In this document: piece after piece, positions 11,334 through 24,500 of the stretch
Layout of the letters: each line of letters opens with the position of its first letter
Position numbering within the stretch: the first letter of the stretch is position 1
NCBI GenBank assembly: GCA_022539475.1
Contig: VCMS01000224.1
Location: 50,191-114,190 of the forward strand
Source of the DNA: Gracilaria domingensis
Lineage: Eukaryota > Rhodophyta > Florideophyceae > Gracilariales > Gracilariaceae
Direction: 5' to 3'
Length of the DNA: 64,000 nt
Notes under the pieces: model-generated
What the model saw: only the letters and a program-made list of their open reading frames with translations
The model's database searches: none
What the model was told of the DNA's origin: nothing
Program-made: the position numbers and the translations under genes

Positions 11334-13177
11334 AAATGTGAACTGGTCTGCTCAGTCATCACAATGAGTTGCTTCGCGGTTAAACGCAATCACTCAATCT
11401 CAGCTTCATTGTGGAATGGCGGTACAGAACCCAGTGCGGAGCTCATGTGCGTTGCACCATCCAGTATATTCGACGTCACAGTCGGCTCCAGCTGTTCCCG
11501 TTTACACGATTTACAGTTCTCTTTAGTCTGAGAGCCATGCAAAGAAGCAAACGCTTCTTATCCATTAAAACTTAATGGTGTAGCTCATGACGGAAACTTG
11601 CAAGGAAGAGTACTCACACATCGCCGTCGGCACTCAGGGTGAGCGCACAAGCTATCAAATTGACTCAAATCGTTTGAAAATCGCTGTTACAGTCTCTAGA
11701 TGGGCACAGAAGACAGGATTTTAGAATGGGGATTATGCTTGCGGGCCGCTACCTCGCACAGGTGGGCTTCAACCGCTCAGTGCCTCGCCAAGTGGCTCAT
11801 AGTACATGGAGAAACAACCAGAATGAGTGCCTGCCCTTCGCGCGGAACTGGAGAACCAACTCAATCTATCGTAAACGATGTAATATAATGCTCAGAGCTT
11901 CCAGAAAGCGGGAACTCTCAGAGCAGGATTCGGATCGACCAAGAGCTTAAAACTGATATTCAACAAGACAGTGCATCATATGAACATGCTCTGGTTTTCA
12001 GGGAGCTTGTTGGACTTCATGGGAAGCGCAGGATACCATATGGTGCTTCGAAATGCATTGAATTGAGTGGGAGAAACTAGGACCATATATGAAACACGCT
12101 CTACAGAGGCATCGTGCCAGCGGGTGCTAAGAGGTAAGCAAATTGGTTTTTCCACAGCAATTCAGGCAAGCGTTTTTGGCACAGAAGCAAGCAGAGCTGC
12201 GTGAAAACGACTTTACTTGAAAGATGAGGCACAAAAACCGAAGCCGCTAATGATACAGATGGAAGTATTCAAGCGCGCTCAGGAAGGCAATTGGTACCAA
12301 GTGCACAGTGCTGGAGCTTTCGTAAGCGATCTTGGGGGAGTTTGCATGCACGTTAAATGCGGAGCCTTCTTTCACTATAGAATGCTTACTGTTGCTCGTG
12401 GTGCTGCTGCGCTCGAAGGCAGTTTGCGAGACTGGCCATTTGTCAGTGTAGTTAAGCGTGTATGAGAACAATAATCAGGTGAAGCAGTACATAGAATAGC
12501 TGAATCAGAAGGGTGAGATGGAAGAAGGAAACGAGGAGTGAATGGGAATTGCAGCAAAACGAAGCTTTGCCTGCGAAGCGCTTCTATGGTTGTGGAGACC
12601 GGGAAGCGGATATGCAGTTGTGGCTTGGATCCCCGCAAAAACGCCAAAGTCAACCAGAGGATATATACCATACGTGCTCTAAAATGACACTGTGGTGGCT
12701 AAGTACGCATAAACGGGGCCAGAAGTTGCGCTGTAACGTAACGGACCGCAGCCGAACAATGGAGACATAAAGGTCGATATGAAGTGCCACAAAGGTGAGC
12801 CTGCACACAACCCGGTGTCTGCGGGGGAGATCATATTTACTGCAATGGTAGTGTCGGATGAACAGTGAAGTAGGGCCTGTCGGGGATGACCCGCAGTTGA
12901 AAAAAAATAATATGAATGCATTTGGAGCGTGATCATTATTGTCCTGGTATACTTTCATTTCTAGCATCTAAGAGGTGTCCATTTGGAAGCTACTCCGATT
13001 GCAGTCTGATTCTAACCAGTGTTGCACGATATGAATAAATTTTTAGGCCCCGCACAAAGCTTTTGAACCGGCCATGTCACTTCATGCGTTCCGGACTGCG
13101 AGTGACCACACGTGCAACACGGAAGAAAATATTGAACGTGTCAATAGTACTTCAACCCATTCAGTTGAATATGCAGG
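11334..13177. other. interval without a recognised gene
   Basis: Short ORFs only. The stretch 12217-12465 is open on the + strand for 82 codons but shows no domain. It may be further remains of the kinase gene tail or flank of the hAT element. Confidence 0.3.
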
Positions 13178-13227
13178 AGCTGCTTACTTCCTACAGCCTG
13201 TAGGAAGTAAGCAGCTGTAGGCTACAG
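13178..13227. repeat. perfect 19-bp-arm palindrome plus a nested small hairpin
   Basis: AGCTGCTTACTTCCTACAG (13178-13196) is followed after one base by its exact reverse complement (13198-13216). A second small hairpin, CTGTAG-G-CTACAG, overlaps at 13215-13227. It lies ~370 bases 5' of the hAT coding start and may be a subterminal structure of that element. Confidence 0.95.
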
Positions 13228-13583
13228 CGAAACGTGCAGATTCTGCGACAGGGAATAGGTCTTGTTGCCCCCAGTCAAAGCGGCCTTCAAGGACTCAGTG
13301 GCTTGCCCGGTCAGTGGCGTTCAATTCAACGCTCCTCTTTGTGCGTACCTTTTGACGCCCCGCCAGAATATAATCTGAACAGAAACCCTTTTTCCTGTTT
13401 AATACGCTCGAATGGCCCGTTGTCCCATTGTCGATTCTGTCCATTCTCCACCGCACAGCGTGTTTGATCCGCATTTTCTCGTTGTGACTTCCGTTCTGCA
13501 GCTCCACGACTGTTCTACCTGCCCCGTTTTCAGCACGCCCTGCACTTTTCCCGGAATTATTGACGTAAGTGCTTTGTAATACG

Positions 13584-15890
13584 ATGTCAATTCCGGAAGA
13601 AACGGCACACCACGCATCTCGATCGAGTTCTAGCTCCCGAAGAGTAGGACGGAAAAGCAGTTGGTGGTCTTCCCAATCTTTTTCACTACTGCCAGCAAAA
13701 GATGCGCACTCAGGAGATGAAAGCCTGTGCACAACGTGAAATGGGTGCCAATGACAGACTAAAGCGATAACGCCTAACGCCCCCCATCTCGGACAACATC
13801 TTTTGAAATGTTCCTTCACCTCTCCCCAAACCCTTCTTCGGCTGCTGAAAACTCCTTCTTTACTACGCGCATATGAGCAACTAGGAAGTCCTTCCGAGTG
13901 TTTTGGCCTGCCGGTCACGCCTGTCAAACGCGGAAGGGACTCAATGTCCAGCGACCGACCTCACAAGTCTCTACGATACGGAATTCACTCACAGCGTGAT
14001 GTCAAAAACTTCGGAGAGAAGCCACCAGTTCAAGCTGATGCAGAAATTTCGAAAGAGAAGAAAACAACGTTTAATAACATACTGACTCGTTTAATCGTCC
14101 ATCACATGCTCCCATTCACTATTTTAAGCGCGAAGAAAGGAGAGTGCGAATTGCGCCAACTTGTGCGGCTTTTGGATCCAGCGTTTGAAGGCGTTATTCC
14201 TAGCATAGCTAGAATGGCCGGTAAGAACATTCAGGCAATGTATGATGAGCGCCTGGTACAGGTGAAATGTGCTATATCGTCTTCACTGAAGCAGACCTTC
14301 GGCACGTTAATTTTTGACCGCTGGACGGATTCGAGTTCCGAGAATGTAATTAACGTGTTGCTCACTATAACAGGAGTAGACAAGTCGAGAAAAACAATTT
14401 TTCTGCGGTCTATCTACACTGGTGCTACAACTTGTGATGCTAGATTGTATGCTAACACCGTAGAATCCGTGTTTGCGGAGTTTGGTGATATGAAGCGTGT
14501 GAGAGCTGTGGTGAGCGACAATGCCAGTACTTGCATTAAGGCGAAGAAGCAGCTTGCGGCGAAATACAACCACATCGTTTCCAGTCCCGATCAAACGCAT
14601 CTTGCAAATCTGCTGATGCAGGACGTTGGGGAGCTACAGTGGGTGAAAGATATATTGAACACTGTATCCGGAATTATTAACGATTTGAGGAAGCACTCGA
14701 AGCTTTACTTTAGGTTCAAGCAGTTAAAGGAGCAATATAACTGCGAGCTACGTAATCAGGGGTACACGACAACGAACCGCGAAGTGGATGAGTACAATAG
14801 AGTGCGGCCACTGCGCACCGCCTTACTACCTGTGAAAATGGCACCTACTCGCTTCGCAAGTTCGGAAGGTATGTTACATTCCTTTCTGAGAGGCAAACCA
14901 GTATATCAAAGACTGGTGCAATCCTCTGATTTCTCTACAACTCTGTATACCGGTCGTGGTGATCAGAGACGGGATATATTCGAGGCTACTGTTCTAGACA
15001 ATTCGGTTTACGAGAGAGGTTTGGATATATTTCATATACTGCGGCTGATGAGATACTACCTACGAATATTTGACCATGACAGTTCCGTCATCTCGGAGGT
15101 ATACCGTGCAACCAAGCAACTCGAGAGCAAACTCCTATCGTTGCCTTTGACACCGTTTTTCACGGATCACCGAAAGAATGAGCTGATGAATACATTTCGC
15201 GGACGACTGACAGGCTCAAGTTCAAGAGTAAGGGTACCTCTTTTGAATCCTCTACACCTCGCTTCCTACTTTCTCGACATTCGTAGCTTATACGAAGACT
15301 TTACGCCATTCACTGCAGAAATTCTGAAACATATTGGCTTATATGTGGAATCTGATGCGTTCCCTAGAACGCAAAAGCTTCCGAGCTCTGGTGGAGAGGA
15401 TGGGGCAGTGAACCAATTGTTCGAACAGTTCACTTCTACAAGGCTATCGTGGAGGTCCCAGGCAGACAGCGCTGCGGAGCGAGAGATTCTGCTGGTCTTT
15501 AAGAACATTCCGCTCGTGTATTGGATACAACATAGGAACAGGCCCTGGCTCAGAGATTTCGCTCTACGTATACTGTCAGTGAGCCCCTTGTCTTCGAGTG
15601 TCGAGAGGAGCTTCAGTCTTCAAGGACGCATTCGTACTCCAACACGTAATCGGCTTCATCTGATGAGGGTGGAAAAGATGATGTTTTGTGCCTTCAATCG
15701 AGCTTTGACCTCGCGAACGAGGGGCAGAAATTCTTCGAATACAAAGACAAGTGCAGCATTGAATGCTCTGACGGCAAGCGATATCGCCTCTGATGGTGGT
15801 TTGAGAAACTTAGTATCGTACTTCGATCTAGACGCAAACTTAGAAGTAGAAAATGAAGGGGGAAGCAACGAAGACCAGCTACTTGACTGA
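13584..15890 (+). pseudogene. hAT transposase (BED finger + RNase H fold + hATC), two TGA stops
   Basis: I place the start at the ATG at 13584, in frame with the long ORF and giving the same GRKxSWW N-terminal context as the second hAT copy at 55.6 kb. In-frame TGA codons at 13737 and 13752 fall inside the BED zinc finger, replacing a zinc Cys and a Trp that the other copy keeps. From 13755 the frame is open to 15890, nearly 700 codons unbroken. Visible parts are the BED Cys/His cluster, the catalytic core (FDRWTD, VVSDNAS), and the C-terminal hAT dimerisation block (RPWLRDFALRILSVSPLSSS, then VERSFS, near 15540-15620). The only visible lesions are the two stops. TIRs and the 8-bp target copy were not located. 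Confidence 0.9.
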
Positions 15891-16132
15891 GAGCATGTTC
15901 AGGAAGACAGCGAGGGTTTACCGGAGACTACCGTAATGCGCTCGCTCTTTGATTAGCACATTGGGGCTGGGGCGGTTGGATATTGGCCTGGCCATGGCTC
16001 ATTCTTGAAGCAACCAGCAAGACCAGCGATAAGCCTCGCGATAAAAGGTGAAACAGTTTGACGTTTCAATCACAACGCAGCTTCGCAATGACGTTGACAC
16101 GCAGCTTCGACCAGCGACGCGAGATGCTTCTT

Positions 16133-17041
16133 TCAAGCATTGAGAAATACCGCGATCGGTAATGGCTGCGGGACGGAGACGCCGGACGGCGCCTCATCCT
16201 CGGCTTCGTCACCGGGTTCCATGCGCAGGTTGAGCGAGCGCGCTCGCCGAGGCTCGATATGACGGGCAGGCGCGGTTCGCGAAATGAGGGCGGAATTGGC
16301 GACGGTGTGCGAAGTCATGGTGAGTGACTGTGGCGCAGGAGGAGGACGTTGACAGGTGGCGAGCGGAGCTGTGGAGATAGATACTGTAACCGTTGGGGGG
16401 CGGTTGGCGGCGGGGTGGTCACTGGGCGCGTTGACGGTCGGGGAGTTGCCGGGGCGACAGGGGCTCGCCAATGGCGCGGTGAGCTCCAAACCGGCGCTGA
16501 CGATCTGTTGTTCTTCATCATGAGGACAAACCAAAGTGACGAATATCTGATATCGCTCGACAAAGGCTTTGCCATGTTGCCACTTGGTGCCCATGTCCAC
16601 TCACGTTGCCTCGGTGTGATTGCTTCTGCTGCAGAAGTTCTGCATGAAGGCCATTCCTCCTCTATCTCTCCGTCTTCACCGCATCTTCCCCGTCTCCACA
16701 TCCGCACGATGCGGCGGTTCATGCGCTTTACCCGGAGTCCGAAGCGGCTGTTCAGGTTGGTGCCCGTGGCGCAACGGAACCACCTGAAACTGCTCAGCAT
16801 GACGGGGCGTGTAACGCTTCATCTGCCGCCGTTGTAACAGACACTCGCAAATCACACTTTTGCGACAATATCGTCGGTACAACGAGCGTGAGCAACACGC
16901 CGCAACCATCCCCGGGCATTCGGAGTTCACACATCTCTCTGAAAAACAAAGACATTTCGAGATACCTCCTTTATATAAAGAGCACAAGAGACCGACATCG
17001 AACATGTGCGACCAAAATCTGGCCGTATCGATGCGAAACAT
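16133..17041 (-). pseudogene. unrecognised coding remnant, GC-rich
   Basis: One minus-strand frame stays mostly open from 17041 to 16133, with stops at about 16676 and 16601. The readable protein has a Cys-containing first part, a middle segment (GTKWQHGKAFVERYQIFVTL) and a Pro/Thr/Ser/Ala-rich tail ending in an acidic patch. I recognise no family. The opposite strand also carries a long ORF, as expected in GC-rich DNA, so strand choice is uncertain. Confidence 0.25.
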
Positions 17042-17578
17042 TTACAACCCCATTCTCCTTGATAATCCATTGTCCATATCGCTCCCTCAGCTTCTCCAAA
17101 GCATTCTAGTTTGTCGGAAGGAGTCTGGCTAATATTTTCCACTTGACATTCTTCAGTGTTCTTCTACTGGTTGCAAGCAAAGACCAACGCGCAAAAGCCG
17201 CAAATCTCAACTGAGCAATGTGAGCACATCTTATTGAAACAAATCGGCTACCTCATCGCCCAAATGGCAAACGAGCACAATACCGATTGGCGCACCGAAA
17301 GTGGCATATTCAAGCCGTGCGCAGTAAGAAACAGAAAAGTGGCAAGGAATGCCACAGCTACAAAGATGATAGCCGCAGCCACTTGTTACGTCCGGCTCGT
17401 CTTCAAAGCGACTTACTTCTAATCTGGACTCAACTCATTGCGCTCACGCAACCATTCACAGCTGCGGCGCAGGCCGAATCGCGCTCAGATCTTTGCGCGG
17501 CTCTACTTGCTCACCTGGAGGCTTTCGGTGACGGCGCGTTACTTCTAGCCACCGTGTTCCACGACTGTGGGACACGCT

Positions 17579-17881
17579 TCATTGACGGCGCTCATGTGAT
17601 ATAGCGTCGTTGCTGTTGCCGTCGGTGGTGGTGGTGGTGGTGGTGGTAGTGATGGTATCACACAAGCTGTCCGCACTGCTATGGCTGCGCGATCGCCTCG
17701 GCTCAGGGGTACGTTTGCCTGCGAGGCTGCTCAGCGCCATCAAGGCGCTTTTACTCGCTCTTGTATTACGCTCGTCACGCAACTTGTTCGCCGTGGTATG
17801 CTCAGATGGATGCGTAACCTCCGACGCGAGCTCGCCCATCTCGTCGCGTATGCTGCGCAGCTCTTCCGGCGACAAGCGCAT
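17579..17881 (-). CDS. hypothetical protein with Thr run
   Basis: From the Met at 17881 the frame gives MRLSPEELRSIRDEMGELA and continues through a basic Ser/Arg-rich region to a poly-Thr run encoded by the (GGT/ACC)n microsatellite at 17624-17647, ending at 17579. It is transcribed away from the transporter remnant at 18.1 kb, so the two could share an upstream region. No domain is recognised. Confidence 0.3.
   Translation of the reverse strand: MRLSPEELRSIRDEMGELASEVTHPSEHTTANKLRDERNTRASKSALMALSSLAGKRTPEPRRSRSHSSADSLCDTITTTTTTTTTDGNSNDAISHERRQ
17624..17647 (+). repeat. (GGT)n trinucleotide microsatellite
   Basis: Eight consecutive GGT-type units on the + strand. On the minus strand they encode the poly-Thr run of the hypothetical ORF. 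Confidence 0.9.
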
Positions 17882-18114
17882 CGACTGCACCGGTTGGATC
17901 GTGTGTGCAGACGGCTGCGCAACCTCCAACGCAAAGCTACCAAGCACCAAGCGCGCTGCCCGGCACCCGCGCCGCACCGCGCGCCCACTGCTGCTGCTGC
18001 CGCTTAAGCTTAAGTGCGAGCACGTGCTCGGGAGCTGCGATAAGTTTTAATTTAATACCTTTAAAATACTCGCGCAGCTCCCGCGGTCCTCCGCGTCCGC
18101 CATTCCTGCCAACG

Positions 18115-18530
18115 ATGGGCACAGACGCCTTGGGTCGCAAGCCGCCGACGCCGCCGCCCCCGCCGCCGCAGGGCTTCTCAAGTTTAGAATCTCAACGCGT
18201 CAACTGTTGTCGTTCGCAGCTCAGCAACCGCTTTGAATTGCACACCTGGCTGGCTGGCCCCATCGTCGACATCGTCATGCAGTTTGCCGTCGCTGTGCTG
18301 TCCGACCGCCGCTAATCCCGTCTAAACCACGGCCGCTTCTTTCGTATCGTCGGCACCGCCTCTGCGCTCCTTAGACAAAGAGGAAAGGTTTTAGAAGGCG
18401 ATGATAGTCGGTGGACATTGTCAAGGTGGTTATTGCTGTGCGTCGAGGACAAAACCGAGCGGCGCGACGCACCGACACCCGGTGCAGGCAGTGCGACGCG
18501 GCACTATAAGTCGTGGGTGGGTCAAAAGTA
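18115..18530 (+). pseudogene. sucrose-transporter-like (MFS/GPH) N-terminal fragment
   Basis: An ATG at 18115, behind a GC-rich leader, opens MGTDALGRKPP and a poly-Pro stretch, then WLAGPIVDIVMQFAVAVLSD, an in-frame TAA at 18313, and RLNHGRFFRIVGTASALL in the same frame. The order WL.GP....V.Q..V..LSDR..SR...R.F...G matches the first cytoplasmic loop signature of sucrose/H+ symporters of the SUT type, where it reads SDR-x2-SR-x-GRRRPF. Most of that GRRRP motif is mutated and only the first ~130 codons are traceable. A related MFS sugar carrier is possible. Confidence 0.5.
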
Positions 18531-21500
18531 GGACGGAACTTGGAAGGGGCCTCTAAGAAAGCACGCAATATGAGGCGTAGTGCGAAGAATGACAGTCTGG
18601 AAGGCGACGGGCGTTAGCGGGTGCGTAGACGATGGATGAGAAATCTGCGGCACCAACTTTGCGCTCTTGTGTACGCTCAATTTTTAATTCGCGAACTAGA
18701 TCGGCGCTGCGCTGGTCGACGTCGCTCGTGCAGCGTTGTGTCGTTACGAAATCACCGTCCCCCTGCAATTCCTCTGGAGGCTCGACTGTGACGTTCAAAG
18801 TGTGAAAGAAGCCGCCTGTAACAGAAATGGCGAACTATTACACTAAAGTAGAACCTTGTTTGGAAACTGATGGCACCCTGTTCTAATTTTTATCATAACT
18901 TGGAGCATAGAGTTCAAAAGTTAGTATCTATCAAACTTTAGAAGTACATATAAAGTTGACCCTCCATAAAGCAATTGAGTAACTGTGAAACGACGCTTAC
19001 CTCATTTGATGCAGACATCCTCCGGGTTCGTGGCAACGTCCAGAAAAGTGTCATTGAAGACACTGGCAAGTGTTCCTTTGCAAAAAATCTGCAGAGAACA
19101 ATGGACTATCTAGAGGAAAAGTGGGATCTAATGTCCAGAGGAGACGAGTTCTGCATTTTTCGACTGGAGTTGCCTGTTTTGCAGACTTGTTCACAGTTTC
19201 AGGATTAGAGCTCATGATACGGGAGCTGGTTGGCATGAGACAAGACGCGCGAAGATTGGGAGTATACGCACGATTGACGAGAATTCTGCAAATGATATTG
19301 TTTAGACTCAGTTATATACAGTTTGCCAGAGTTAGAACATTGCACTTGAGTGCTGTGTGACTAGTCCCTACTGAATTTGGTAGCGTTTGTGGCTCACAAA
19401 CACTCTGCAACACTGTTGGATGGCCCTAGTGATTCAGCAGCCTAGTTCTTACAGCCAACAAAAATGGTGATGTCTGGTAGGGCCCATTGCGCCTTAGAAC
19501 TGACTGAAAAACACCATGAAAGATACGTCAGATTTAATATATGCACCTTTCATCTGTATACAAATTATGAAATATTTAGTAGTTTTGAAATAGTTATCTT
19601 AACATGAAATTGCCGTGACAGAAGGCCATAACAGAAAAAAGTATTGCACTCTAGCATGTGACGGGAGGATGACGAAGAAAATTTTTAGAGGACGTGCAAC
19701 TCTGATTCTAACCGGAGTGCCGCTGAGGCAATTTGAATTCAGAATGCCGTTCAATTTTGGAAATAAAGCACTCTTCTCAAAGTGCAAATTTCAAGCAATC
19801 AATTGTCTGAAATTGCATTCCATTTACGTGGCAAAATTTGCAAAGTTTCTTGTAGGGTGGGGGGGTGGAAGGTTGAGACGAAAAAAAGAAGAAGAGATGA
19901 GGAGTGCGGGTTGCGGGAGGTCGTCGAAGAGGAAGTGGTCTGGCCGGAGTTGAGTTGGAGGCGACTGCTTCGTCCCATTTATGCACAACCGCACCGTCGA
20001 TTCCAGCCAAGAATCGACGGTACGGTTGGCTTCGCCAATGGCTGCATTGTATCTACTGTGCTACCTTATGAGAGGCGTAGACGGTAGAAACTTTTAGCGC
20101 ATTTGCGGCCACAAGGGAGGTGGCTACGCAACGCGGTACACAGCGAGGAATGCACGTGTACTTGCACAAGCGTGGGCGCCTCCTGTGGACCACCACGAAT
20201 TTGGCGATTGACAGCCGATGAGATCGAGCGATCAGTGTTGAAGCGTTCTCTGCCGCTGAAGTAGATAATTTAATTCCGCTAAGCTTGTAGTGCGACGCCT
20301 CCTGGCCACTCGTAAAGTAGATTCTGCGTAGAAAACTAACTAAACCTAAGATAGGACTAACCACAATAAAACATTTTTTAAACTACATTCTATATTCCAG
20401 CTGCGTTCGGCACAATGCAGTAATGTAAGCAAGTATAACCGTCACGTGTACCGTTTGCCTGGCCACAACACTCAAATCAAGCCCCGTGTAAATCATCGCT
20501 TTTTGTACGTATATCAGTCCATCAATATCACGCTGCCGATTAACACCGTTGGCGGTTAGCAACGCTAAGCGTAAAAAGTAACTCTACTCTGGATTTAACA
20601 CCTTTAACGAACCGGACCATTCGTTTTGAATTACAGTTTCCATTTTTTATCATTACCAACGATTATTCCCCGCGCGCTTAATTTAAGATTAAGAAGGCTA
20701 AATTTTTATTCATGGGAGTTACCCGAAATTACCTTTTCTCCGTATTGACTTCTTCAACAGCGCTAGCAATTTCGGGTAAATTTATGGCTGCTGCAATTAT
20801 CCACTTACAACACTCGTTTTCGCTCGATCAGCAGGGCTTTGATCACCTCTTTCCATTGACGGCACTGTAGCATGAACACTGTATCGTTCTAACCCTTTGG
20901 TCCACTACGGTACGACACATTTCTCACGTTTTCTGGAACGATGCGTATTGGGTACGTCCAGTTTTGCTTTTGAAAGACCATAAAATCAAGGTCAAGCTTC
21001 GCATCTGATCCTCATATGATTCGAACGACCATCTTCCTACTCTCCCTTCCCCGTACGACATCCGCATACGTAACATCTACATCACATGAGATGTCAATTA
21101 CGCTCCTTTTGTCCATATTAAGTTGCAAATGAGTTTCATATGCATTTTCAATGTCGTTTTTCTTCAATGGGCCCTCTAGAAAGGTCTATGCACCATCTTG
21201 AAGACAATAGGCTATGTGTTTGTTGATATATTCTTCTTTTTCCGGAGAGATGAGATACTTCTCAGTGTGAGCGGTAGTTACGATTCTGAAACGTTTTCCG
21301 AAGCCCTGAATCCAACGGCGGGTGAAGCAGGTGATAATCGTTTTGCCGTTCGTGTTTGGAGCATGAGCGGATGTTACAACTCATCTCTAGAACAGTTTAT
21401 GAGGTGTATAGCCATTGAAGGAAGTGTCTTCTAGTTGCACAGTACACACAAGTTTCGGAGACGGTCAAACTCTGGAACCATGTTCGCATGAAGGGCCTCA

Positions 21501-24500
21501 ACCCAGGTTCTCGGCTTACGAGCACGAGCACCGCAAGCCCTTCAAGTTCACTCTCTTCATTCCATTGCCGATTGTACGTGTGATACAGATTCCGGATCCT
21601 CTTGTCATTAGAGAACCATGTTCATTAATATAATCAATTTCAGAGCACCATGGTCTACTCGCCTTTTGAGTGTTTACTTCAGAACTGCTTGGAAAGAGTT
21701 CTAGGAACTTGCACATGGATTTAGATGATATGCACTTGTTTGAATTTTGATCTGCGTATCGTATCATCCATGTGACAATTCCTGTTCGTTCCGCCATGCT
21801 CAAGACATTGTGAACTCTTCGTTTCCTGTCATTAGGCGTGCTACTTGTTTCTGGTTTAGTAGTCTCCGAGTGGCTCTTGGGAGTTTGAGAACGACTGGAG
21901 TGGAGCTGCTGTGTTTAGTTAACGCAAAGCCGCGTTTGCTGCTCTCTGTAATGCGGCAAGAACGAAAGACCCCGTTGTTGGAACTGAAATTGTGCGGCGG
22001 AATCGTAGATAAGATCTGTCGTAGATCTGAGGAGCAATCTGTCCTCTGAGTTTGTGCCGATAGGCCGGAAGTGAAGCTGTCTTCTATGTTTCGTGTGCAA
22101 AAGTTCGGGCGCTACCCACACTAAATTAGCCCGCAGTTACAAGTGTTTGCAACTCAAATACTGTGGGCTAGAACTGTCTACACCATTTTCGGTACCACGT
22201 TAAGTGTGCACCGACTTTATTTGCGGTCACTGGCCCAGCGAGAATTCGTGCAATGAAATGTAATTCGAGTATCATGGGATTTTGATTTTTTGTTCGGTTC
22301 ATTTTCATTAAGCCACGTCGCGCATGATTATGTCTTCATTGTATCAAAATCTACTGAGATTCCATTGAAATCAATTTTTTTAAAAAGTTTCATCCATTGA
22401 CAATGCCTTCAACATCTACAAAAAGTTGCCTAGATACCGAAAAATAAATGAATATTCAATGACCAAAAGTTTTACTGGGGTGTGTGTAGTCATTCTGCAT
22501 GTAATCCCGGTTACGAAAAGCAATCTAACAAGTTTTGCAGGTGGCTAGGGCAAATATCGAGAATAGGATTCTGAGATAACTGCGCGACTTGCGCAATAAT
22601 TGTTTAATAGCAAAGCTCCTACTGCAAAGCTAAAATGTCCACTCAGATCAAAATCCAAAACCAATTGGTAAATTATAAAAATCTAATACTTTAACAGCAT
22701 CAACCACAGTTTTGGCTGTCTATTACGGGTTTTCAACCAAGCGAAACTGCCTCTTAGATTTGAAGTAAGACCCCAAAATCCAAGTTTCGTTCTTTAATTA
22801 CGCAACTGCCGCAAATGGAAACCTCTGTTTTTTCAAAATAGAGGAAGAAATAAGACACCGCCTCGCGTCGCCGCTCCTATCTTCTTGCTTACGGAAATGT
22901 AGAGGTTTGAACAACTATTCTTGATTATGGTCTCAGTGCAATCGAAATGAGCACGAATACAAACAAAGCTCAAACCAAATCTCAACCTCCCGAAATGACC
23001 AAAGACTTCACTGGACCAGCGTTGGATGCAGGTTCCACACCTGATAGGCGTAATGCCCGTGAAGCATCTCAAACTCGCAGATAAGCAAGAGCGCGTCCTC
23101 AAACGATCTTAGCCGTTCCAATTTAACCTAATTACATGACTCATCTACGCAACAACAACAACTGTCCGGTCCATCCACATATACGATTACTGCTCGTCTT
23201 TCGCAACGCTTCGTAATTAGTAATCCCGAAAAAGAATAGGTTCTTCGAACGTTTCTCGCAGAGGGTGCGCCATTACAGAAAATGAGGACACTAGACTTCA
23301 CATGCACAAGAGTCACATCGCGAGCAATATCACGACATATAACTGACTCCGGACTTGTTCTTCATCGCGAAAAGTATAATATATGCTCGCGTAGGGGGTA
23401 CGTGACTAATGTAACTCCAGAGAACATTCGTCATGTGGTCGACACAGTTGGATAGATGGCACAAAAGGTAGTATTCGAATCTGAGAAAGGCGACGGCGAG
23501 GATGATGGGCCAGGGGCTGGTGCACGGTGAGAAGTTAACGATGCTTAGCACATGTTGGACCGGGCCATTTTAGACTATAAACACGAGGCCAGTAAACGTT
23601 CCTTAACCACTGATGACGACGCCGCCCGAGTTCTCTCAGGCACACAAGAACCTCGTGCGGAGAGAGCAAAACGGAACTGAGAGCGGAAAGAAAAGTCTGA
23701 GGAGAATAAACGCCTTCGGCAAGAGAAGCTGAATGCTGGGTAACAGAGGCATATTGCGGCCCAAGTACAGAACTTGAGAGTTCAGACGCACATTGCAAAC
23801 GCGTCCATTGCAAGTGCGTCCTTCTAACGAAGACAGATTGAACAGTTCGGCGTACTGTGGGACCCGTTTGCAAGAAGCAATCAATTACAGGCCATTCAAT
23901 GCTCTAAACTACTGCCTCCTCCGTTACTGTAACGTTCTCGTGTCATAGACTCTGATCTATTCATCGTTCTGCAGCGTGAAATAACGCCGCGCACTTCTGA
24001 TCAGTCCATTAGGCCTTCCTTGTGCAATCAAGGGGTGGAAGAAGGTGGAGTTACGCAAAACAGTTGGAGCAGCTAGTTATTTCGAGAGGGTTCAAGTCAT
24101 TTGCTACGGTCGACGGCGGCTTTTCTCGCTGTGAACTTGGCGCTTCGCTCTCCGCGCTCTGCAGATATATAAATCAAAGCAAAACACTTCACTTTAATAT
24201 TCTTTATCTGTGCCCTCCTTCCGATCATGCGTCTCAAGCTTTTCTTCCTACCGACTTCGTGGTTTTTGTGGGGCAAACTCGGAAGAGTGAAGCCCACCAG
24301 ATTGTCGACTGTCTGCTCTTTGGAGAGATGGCATACCAGCGAGAGAGCCCTAAGTACCACCGTAACTCGGATGTAAAGCCGAAGTGACTGCTGGATATAC
24401 CTTCAAAGGTGCTATGCCAAGCCGTCCGTAAGACAGAGGAGCACGCCGGAAATGGGATGATATCGGCGATAATGAGTCGGAACCAATGACAGATGTAATC

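Noticed and set aside
13737-13754. Reassigned TGA codon (two TGA in the hAT BED finger)
   Set aside because: TAA and TAG also occur as breaks in other remnants and TGA ends other frames normally; ordinary mutation suffices.
13295-13927. 210-codon minus-strand ORF
   Set aside because: It is antisense to the 5' part of the hAT gene, whose + strand reading aligns with the second hAT copy.
19375-19858. A fourth MITE copy suggested by TTTCTTGTAGGG at ~19847-19858
   Set aside because: The other terminus (CCCTACTGAATT near 19366) matches poorly, the flanks give no 3-bp duplication and the interior does not resemble the family.
21030-21080. tRNA B-box-like GTTCGAATC on the minus strand
   Set aside because: Flanking bases do not form a T stem and no A box lies at a suitable distance.
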